Source: Candidatus Gerdarchaeota archaeon | Lineage (GTDB): Archaea; Asgardarchaeota; Heimdallarchaeia; JABLTI01 | Assembly (NCBI GenBank): GCA_016839405.1 | Contig: JAEOUJ010000155.1 | Span: forward strand, 1 to 27,151 | Length of the DNA: 27,151 bases | Reading direction: 5' to 3' | Part shown: positions 23,425 to 27,151 of the stretch, piece by piece | Layout of the letters: every line of letters starts with the position of its first letter | Position numbering within the stretch: position 1 is the first letter of the stretch | The notes under the pieces: model-generated | What the model was told of the DNA's origin: nothing | Databases searched by the model: none | Seen by the model: the letters and a program-made list of their open reading frames with translations, nothing else | Translations under genes and position numbers: made by a program

Positions 23425-24099
23425 TTGTCCGCTTTAATAGATGAAAGTGTAAAACAATTAGTTAAACAGAGATTTAGTGATATGAAAGAACCTGTTACAA
23501 TTAGAGTTTTTTCATCTAAAAATCATTGTCTTTTTTGTAATGAAATGATATCACTTGTAAAAGCTGTTGCAGAATTATCAGATAAAATAACAATAAAAAC
23601 TTGTGAATGTAGTGAAAATGATCCTGAAGCTAAAAAATATGGTATTAAACGTCATCCCGCATTAGTAATAGAAGGGGACAAGGATTATGGAATACGTTTC
23701 TTTGGTGTACCAGCAGGTAAAGAATTTACTACTTTAATTGAATCAATTATGCTGGTTTCAAATAGAAAAACCATTCTTTCTCCACAAGCAAATGAATTAT
23801 TAAATCAGATAGATAAAAAGGTAAATCTGAAGGTATTTGTAACCTTAGAATGTCCTTATTGTCCAGCTATGGTTATACGCTCTCATAAGCTAGCATTATC
23901 AAGTGATTATATTGAAGCTGAAATGATAGAGGCATCTCAATTTGCTCAATTAGCTAGTGATTATGATATTTTTGGAGTGCCAAATACTATTATTCAAGAT
24001 GGTTTAGGCAGTGTTGAAGGTTTAGTACCTGAAGAAATCCTATTAAAAGAGATAATAAGTGCACTCGCTCGTACAGGTGAAACGAGTCCATATACTTAG
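23425..24099 (+). CDS. Protein disulfide oxidoreductase with two thioredoxin/glutaredoxin-like domains
   Basis: The 224-residue protein consists of two thioredoxin-fold units in tandem, the layout of the archaeal PDO (glutaredoxin-like) family. The first has the active site C35-L-F-C38 and cis-proline in KRHPAL (P78). The second has C143-P-Y-C146, with cis-proline in FGVPNT. The second site is the classic CPYC pair. The first is less common, and extra cysteines C60 and C62 lie in TCECSEN. Such proteins form, reduce or shuffle intracellular disulfides and can accept electrons from a thioredoxin reductase, which is not encoded here. The start is TTG with GGGTGA (23412-23417) seven bases before. 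It leads the oxygen-defence group of genes, 142 bases before the flavodiiron gene. Confidence 0.9.
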   Translation: MSALIDESVKQLVKQRFSDMKEPVTIRVFSSKNHCLFCNEMISLVKAVAELSDKITIKTCECSENDPEAKKYGIKRHPALVIEGDKDYGIRFFGVPAGKEFTTLIESIMLVSNRKTILSPQANELLNQIDKKVNLKVFVTLECPYCPAMVIRSHKLALSSDYIEAEMIEASQFAQLASDYDIFGVPNTIIQDGLGSVEGLVPEEILLKEIISALARTGETSPYT

Positions 24100-24229
24100 A
24101 CAAAATATTATCTTTGGTTGAATAGTAAATAAACTATACAACCACCTTCTTAGAAAATAAGGAATATAATTAAATTTGATATATTTTTTTGATAATAACC
24201 TTTTCAAATATATAAAACAACAAAAGATT

Positions 24230-24236
24230 GAGGATG
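24230..24236 (+). promoter_or_regulatory. Ribosome binding site deciding the flavodiiron start
   Basis: GAGGATG lies five bases before TTG 24242 and places the start at the expected N terminus of the family. A TATA-like stretch (TATATAAAA, 24209-24217) also lies downstream of the alternative TTG at 24176, arguing against the longer reading. However, that box is so close that it would give an almost leaderless transcript. Confidence 0.5.
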
Positions 24237-24241
24237 AAAAA

Positions 24242-25429
24242 TTGGCTATAAATGAAATAAAACCCAACATTTACTATGTAGGAGCAAAAGATTATGATCG
24301 CAGATTATTTGATGAATTAATACCATTACCAAATGGAACATCATATAATGCTTATCTTATTATTGGCGATAAAAAAACAGCTCTAATAGATTCTGTTGAT
24401 GGCACAAAATTCCAAGTATTGAAATCAAACTTAAAGAAAATTGGGATTACTGATATTGATTACTTAATTTCCAATCATACAGAACAAGACCATTCTGAAA
24501 GTATTGCTAAATTAATTAATCTTTATCCAAATGCTAAAGTAGTTACTAATGAAAAAGGGAAAGAACATTTAATGGTTCATTTACATATACCTGATGAGAA
24601 ATTTATTGTAAAAAAGACTGACGAAACCTTATCTTTAGGTAATAAAACTTTGAAGTTTATTGATGCACCATGGGTTCATTGGCCTGAAACAATGTTTACA
24701 TTAGCTGTTGAAGACAAAATTATTTTCACCTGTGATTTATTTGGGACTCATCTTGCACAAAGTGATCCTTTTGTTACAGATAAAGCACTAACATATGTAT
24801 CAGCTAAAAGATACTATGCTGAAATCATGATGCCTTTTAGGAAAATTGTTGTTAGACATCTTGAAATGCTAGATAATTATAAATTTGATATGATTGGACC
24901 AAGTCATGGACCTGTTCATCAAGATCCGAGTTTTATAATTAATGCCTATAAAGATTGGGCTTCAGAAGATGTAAAGAATGAAGTTGTTTTACCTTACGTT
25001 TCAATGCACCATTCAGTAAAAGAAATGGTTGAGTATTTTACTGAAGCGTTAATTGAGCGAGGTATTACTGTTAAACCTCATAATCTATCAGTAACTGATG
25101 TTGGAGAATTAGCAATGGATTTAGTTGATGCTGCAACTATTATTCTAGGGGCACCAGCAGTTTTAACAGGACCACATCCTCTAGCTGCTTATGCTACTAT
25201 CTTAGTTGATGCTTTAAGACCAAAAGCAAAATATTTTGGAATAATTGGTTCTTATGGTTGGAAATGTCAACTTGTTGAAAAAGTTTTATCATTGGTTACA
25301 AGGATTAAACCAGAAATTTTCGAGCCTATTGTTGTGCGAGGAAAAGTAACAGAAAAAGGATTGAAAGCTCTAGATAAATTAGCTGATGAAATATATGAAA
25401 AACATAAAGCTCTTGGTCTAGTAAAATAG
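24242..25429 (+). CDS. Flavodiiron protein (F420H2 or rubredoxin-dependent oxygen/NO reductase)
   Basis: The protein is 395 residues from TTG 24242. A longer frame opens at TTG 24176, but 24242 has a good ribosome binding site and gives the usual family N terminus (INEIKPNIYYVGAKDYD). With this start the diiron ligands fall at the family's classical numbers: H79, E81, D83 and H84 in HTEQDH, H146 in WVHWPE, D165 in CDLFG, then H222 in GPSHGPV. The C-terminal flavodoxin domain begins at VVLPYVSMHHSVKEM (FMN loop), with the second FMN-contact region ILGAPAVLTGPHP and IIGSYGW. No rubredoxin domain is attached. These enzymes reduce O2 to water or NO to N2O with electrons from F420H2 or rubredoxin; which one applies is not shown. 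Desulfoferrodoxin and rubrerythrin follow, supporting oxygen defence. Confidence 0.93.
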   Translation: MAINEIKPNIYYVGAKDYDRRLFDELIPLPNGTSYNAYLIIGDKKTALIDSVDGTKFQVLKSNLKKIGITDIDYLISNHTEQDHSESIAKLINLYPNAKVVTNEKGKEHLMVHLHIPDEKFIVKKTDETLSLGNKTLKFIDAPWVHWPETMFTLAVEDKIIFTCDLFGTHLAQSDPFVTDKALTYVSAKRYYAEIMMPFRKIVVRHLEMLDNYKFDMIGPSHGPVHQDPSFIINAYKDWASEDVKNEVVLPYVSMHHSVKEMVEYFTEALIERGITVKPHNLSVTDVGELAMDLVDAATIILGAPAVLTGPHPLAAYATILVDALRPKAKYFGIIGSYGWKCQLVEKVLSLVTRIKPEIFEPIVVRGKVTEKGLKALDKLADEIYEKHKALGLVK

Positions 25430-25541
25430 ATAAATTTAATTTTTCACATTTGAGAGCCCATTTACACTCTTTTTTATGAATTACACTTTAAATTCTATAG
25501 AAAAATTATTAATAATAAACTCTTGCTACAAGTTTCTCAAT

Positions 25542-25547
25542 GGTGAT
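25542..25547 (+). promoter_or_regulatory. Ribosome binding site deciding the desulfoferrodoxin start
   Basis: GGTGAT lies six bases before ATG 25554. The 26 extra codons of the longer frame from 25476 have no such site and encode a sequence unlike the family. Confidence 0.65.
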
Positions 25548-25553
25548 CTCGCT

Positions 25554-25934
25554 ATGGCAGAAAGATATCAAATATATAAATGCAATAAGTGCGGAAACAT
25601 AGTTGAAGTCCTAGACGGAGGTCAAGGACAACTAGTTTGTTGCGGTGAACCAATGATTCTTTTAAAGGAACAAACCGCTGACTGGAAAAATGAAAAACAT
25701 GTACCACTTATCAAAGATAAGGGCGAGGGTAAAGTCAAGGTAATTGTTGGCAGCACTCTCCATCCTATGACAGAAGAACATTGGATTGAATGGATTGAAG
25801 TAATAGATGAAGGAAAAGTCCAACGTAAATACTTGAATCCTGGAGATGAACCAAAAGCAGTATTTAAAGTAAAGAATGTTGAAAAACTCATTGCTAGAGA
25901 ATATTGCAATATACATGGTCTTTGGAAACACTAA
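25554..25934 (+). CDS. dfx: Desulfoferrodoxin (two-iron superoxide reductase)
   Basis: The 126-residue protein reduces superoxide to hydrogen peroxide without making oxygen. Center I, the desulforedoxin-like rubredoxin-type iron site, is complete with C10, C13, C29 and C30 (YKCNKCG ... VCCGEPM). Center II, the active iron, has E47 and H49 in NEKHVPL, H70 and H76 in [11 protein letters not shown], and C118 and H121 in CNIHGLWK, the standard four-histidine, one-cysteine set with the glutamate sixth ligand. ATG 25554 is chosen over the upstream ATG at 25476 because GGTGAT precedes it and the cysteines then take their usual positions. Rubrerythrin starts 14 bases downstream, so the two are almost certainly co-transcribed and act in sequence on superoxide and peroxide. 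Confidence 0.96.
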   Translation: MAERYQIYKCNKCGNIVEVLDGGQGQLVCCGEPMILLKEQTADWKNEKHVPLIKDKGEGKVKVIVGSTLHPMTEEHWIEWIEVIDEGKVQRKYLNPGDEPKAVFKVKNVEKLIAREYCNIHGLWKH

Positions 25935-25948
25935 TTGAGTTGATTTAA

Positions 25949-26524
25949 ATGACAAAATCCATAAAAGGAACAGAGACAGAAAAAAATCTTTTGAAAGCAT
26001 TTGCTGGAGAATCTCAGGCAAGAAATAGATATACTATGTATTCTAAAATTGCTAATAAAGAAGGTTATAAACGAATAGCTGAATTTTTCTTAGAAACTGC
26101 AGATAATGAATACCAACATGCAAAGCAATTCTTCAATTTCCTAGAAGGTGGTATGGTAGAATTTACTGCTGCTTATCCAACTGATATAGGGACAACTGAA
26201 GAAAATCTAAAATTCGCAGCTGCTGGGGAAAATGAAGAACATACAAAATTATATCCTGGTTTTGCTGCTGTTGCAGATAAAGAAGGTTTTCCAGAAGTTT
26301 GCCGCAAATTTAACATGATTGCAAAAGTTGAAGTAGAACATGAGAAACGTTATCTTGCTCTCTTAGAACATGTTAAAGGAAATACTGTATTCAAGAGAGA
26401 CAAGAAAATTAAATGGAAGTGTATGGTTTGTGGTTTTGTACATGAAGGAGATGAACCACCAAAGGTTTGTCCTGCATGTGGTCATTCACATGAACATTAC
26501 GAACCATTCTGTGACCATTATTGA
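25949..26524 (+). CDS. rbr: Rubrerythrin
   Basis: The 191-residue protein has an N-terminal ferritin-like four-helix diiron domain and a C-terminal rubredoxin domain. Iron-ligand motifs are visible in the helices: GESQARNRY (E20 region), ADNEYQHAKQF, AAAGENEEHTKLY and KVEVEHEKRY. The rubredoxin-type site is WKCMVCGF ... KVCPACGH with four cysteines. Rubrerythrins reduce hydrogen peroxide to water in anaerobes, fitting the superoxide reductase gene 14 bases upstream, whose product is H2O2. The tail HSHEHYEPFCDHY is rich in histidine and has an additional cysteine beyond the usual rubredoxin end. No clear ribosome binding site precedes the ATG, so translation may be coupled to desulfoferrodoxin. 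A strong hairpin plus T8 follows. Confidence 0.96.
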   Translation: MTKSIKGTETEKNLLKAFAGESQARNRYTMYSKIANKEGYKRIAEFFLETADNEYQHAKQFFNFLEGGMVEFTAAYPTDIGTTEENLKFAAAGENEEHTKLYPGFAAVADKEGFPEVCRKFNMIAKVEVEHEKRYLALLEHVKGNTVFKRDKKIKWKCMVCGFVHEGDEPPKVCPACGHSHEHYEPFCDHY

Positions 26525-26541
26525 TTAAAGATTCTCATCAT

Positions 26542-26589
26542 GGGTTTACAGTAATTATTACTGTAACACCCTATTTGTTTCTTTTTTTT
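26542..26589 (+). terminator. 10-bp perfect hairpin and T8 after rubrerythrin
   Basis: TTACAGTAAT (26546-26555) and ATTACTGTAA (26557-26566) form a perfect dyad around a single T; outer GGG/CCC bases can extend the stem past a mismatch. T-rich sequence ending in eight T (26582-26589) follows. It most likely ends the redox transcript. As DNA the near-perfect 21-base palindrome could also be an operator for the next gene. Confidence 0.6.
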
Positions 26590-26654
26590 AAAAATTAATT
26601 CTTTTACAAATGCATATATATCGCAATATCATAATACTTCTTAAAAATCGTTTT

Positions 26655-26660
26655 GGGAGA
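26655..26660 (+). promoter_or_regulatory. Ribosome binding site favouring ATG 26664
   Basis: GGGAGA lies three bases before ATG 26664, somewhat close but the only good site. The longer frame from ATG 26610 would add 18 residues before the zinc ribbon with no such site upstream. Confidence 0.45.
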
Positions 26661-26663
26661 ACT

Positions 26664-27044
26664 ATGGTTAAAAAAAAGTGTCCAAATTGTGGAAAGAAAA
26701 TCGATGATTACTTAATATATTGTGAATTTTGCGGTCAAATATTACAAACTAATAAAACAAAGGTAAATAAAGTATCCTCTCAAGTAAAATCTAATGTAAC
26801 TATTAAAAAAACATCTCCAACTAAAGAAGCAGATGGAAAGATTATTGTTGAAGTTCCAAAACAAAAAGAAAAGAAATTAAAATGGTACACAAAACCAAAA
26901 AGAAAACGTCCATGGTATCATCCTCTTGAATTGTTTTTCTGGATTGGTTGGGGGTTATATGTGTTCTTTCGGCTTATAGGCACAGAAATTTTACGTTATT
27001 TCAAATGGTGTTGCTATTGGGGAAGACCAGATGATCTTGATTAA
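26664..27044 (+). CDS. Small zinc-ribbon protein with C-terminal membrane segment
   Basis: The protein is 126 residues from ATG 26664. An N-terminal zinc ribbon has C6, C9, C20 and C23 (KKCPNCGKK ... YCEFCGQ). A lysine-, serine- and threonine-rich linker follows, then a basic stretch (KWYTKPKRKRPWYHP). One hydrophobic segment, LELFFWIGWGLYVFFRLIG, should span or lie on the membrane. It ends in aromatic- and cysteine-rich FKWCCYWGRPDDLD. The positive linker side suggests the ribbon stays in the cytoplasm. No function is recognised. The preceding redox genes end in a strong hairpin, so it probably has its own transcript. A convergent gene end lies 40 bases downstream. Confidence 0.7.
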   Translation: MVKKKCPNCGKKIDDYLIYCEFCGQILQTNKTKVNKVSSQVKSNVTIKKTSPTKEADGKIIVEVPKQKEKKLKWYTKPKRKRPWYHPLELFFWIGWGLYVFFRLIGTEILRYFKWCCYWGRPDDLD

Positions 27045-27051
27045 TATATAG

Positions 27052-27076
27052 AAAAAAAATCTAGCAATAGCTAGAT
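27052..27076 (-). terminator. Hairpin with T8 on the minus strand
   Basis: ATCTAGC (27059-27065) and GCTAGAT (27070-27076) form a perfect 7-bp stem with a four-base loop. Read leftward it follows the partial gene's stop and is succeeded by eight T (complement of 27052-27059), the layout of an intrinsic terminator. Confidence 0.6.
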
Positions 27077-27083
27077 CAATATT

Positions 27084-27151
27084 TTATGTAAATAGAACTT
27101 TTTCTCTTTCAATGGCTTTTCTTGCTACAATAATTAATGCTACTAGTAAAA
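27084..27151 (-). CDS. C-terminal end of a probable membrane protein (enters from the right edge)
   Basis: An open frame on the minus strand enters at base 27151 and ends at a TAA complementary to 27084-27086. Its last 21 codons read LLVALIIVARKAIEREKVLF plus a final threonine, a hydrophobic helix end followed by a charged tail. The well-placed leftward terminator at 27052-27076 supports a real gene end here. The fragment is too short to identify. Confidence 0.5.
   Translation of the reverse strand, partial: LLVALIIVARKAIEREKVLFT

Noticed and set aside
24043..24270. Minus-strand frame across the end of the disulfide oxidoreductase and the next intergenic region
   Set aside because: It overlaps the strong CDS and the flavodiiron promoter region; hydrophobic composition arises from A-rich DNA.
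25476..25553. N-terminal extension of desulfoferrodoxin from the upstream ATG
   Set aside because: The 26 extra residues are unlike the family, and the internal ATG has a GGTGAT site and restores the usual cysteine positions.
25622..26021. Minus-strand frames across desulfoferrodoxin and rubrerythrin
   Set aside because: Both proteins on the plus strand are unmistakable by their iron ligands; the opposite frames have no support.
1..27151. Search by eye for tRNA, rRNA, CRISPR arrays, insertion sequences and integration sites
   Set aside because: No cloverleaf with GTTC-type loop, no conserved rRNA segments, no regular direct repeats with spacers and no transposase or integrase motifs were found; small RNAs cannot be excluded without a covariance search.

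Overview
The window is about 27 kb of very AT-rich archaeal DNA. The left end carries the archaeal translation and ribosome-biogenesis set aIF1A - RIO1 kinase - Dim2/Pno1-type KH protein on the minus strand. Further archaeal markers are an archaeal-type adenylate kinase, an inositol-1-phosphate synthase, GGTGA- and GAGG-type ribosome binding sites, TATA-like boxes and T-rich transcript ends. Several large proteins have a eukaryote-like flavour: a Ras/Rab-like fold with all its nucleotide motifs worn away, a beta-propeller with zinc ribbon and longin/roadblock-like domain, and a giant TPR solenoid ending in winged helices. Together these suggest an Asgard archaeon. That placement is inference, because no rRNA or other phylogenetic marker is present.

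Layout. Positions 1-2540 (minus): aIF1A, RIO1, KH protein and the N-terminal part of an Eis-like acetyltransferase running off the left edge, a probable operon or pair of operons. Positions 2541-2754: divergent intergenic region with two inverted repeats. Positions 2753-8668 (plus): five separately spaced genes, namely degenerate Ras-like protein, coiled-coil protein of unknown function, adenylate kinase, inositol-phosphate synthase and HEAT-repeat protein; several end in hairpins spanning the stop codon. Positions 8768-12458 (plus): a heterodimeric ABC exporter with one consensus and one degenerate ATP site. Positions 12546-13949 (plus): an MFS transporter whose stop overlaps that of the convergent 2304-residue TPR gene (13946-20860, minus). 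Positions 21003-23135 (minus): the propeller/zinc-ribbon/longin-like protein. Positions 23425-26524 (plus): a thiol and oxygen-defence group of protein disulfide oxidoreductase, flavodiiron protein, superoxide reductase (desulfoferrodoxin) and rubrerythrin, as in anaerobes exposed to oxygen. Positions 26664-27044: a small zinc-ribbon membrane protein. The right edge holds the last 21 codons of a minus-strand gene.

The redox genes plausibly work together: flavodiiron protein reduces O2 (or NO), desulfoferrodoxin reduces superoxide to H2O2, rubrerythrin removes H2O2, and the disulfide oxidoreductase handles protein thiols. The most unusual part is 13946-23135. It encodes an alpha-solenoid and a beta-propeller/longin-like protein side by side, the same domain kit that builds eukaryotic coat, BBSome and lid-type complexes. 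With the pseudo-GTPase at 2755, this is the best candidate for an undescribed system, but the functional link is inference from fold and neighbourhood only.

No tRNA, rRNA, CRISPR array, transposase or integrase was seen. No intergenic gap exceeds 300 bases; the longest (23136-23424) is described.
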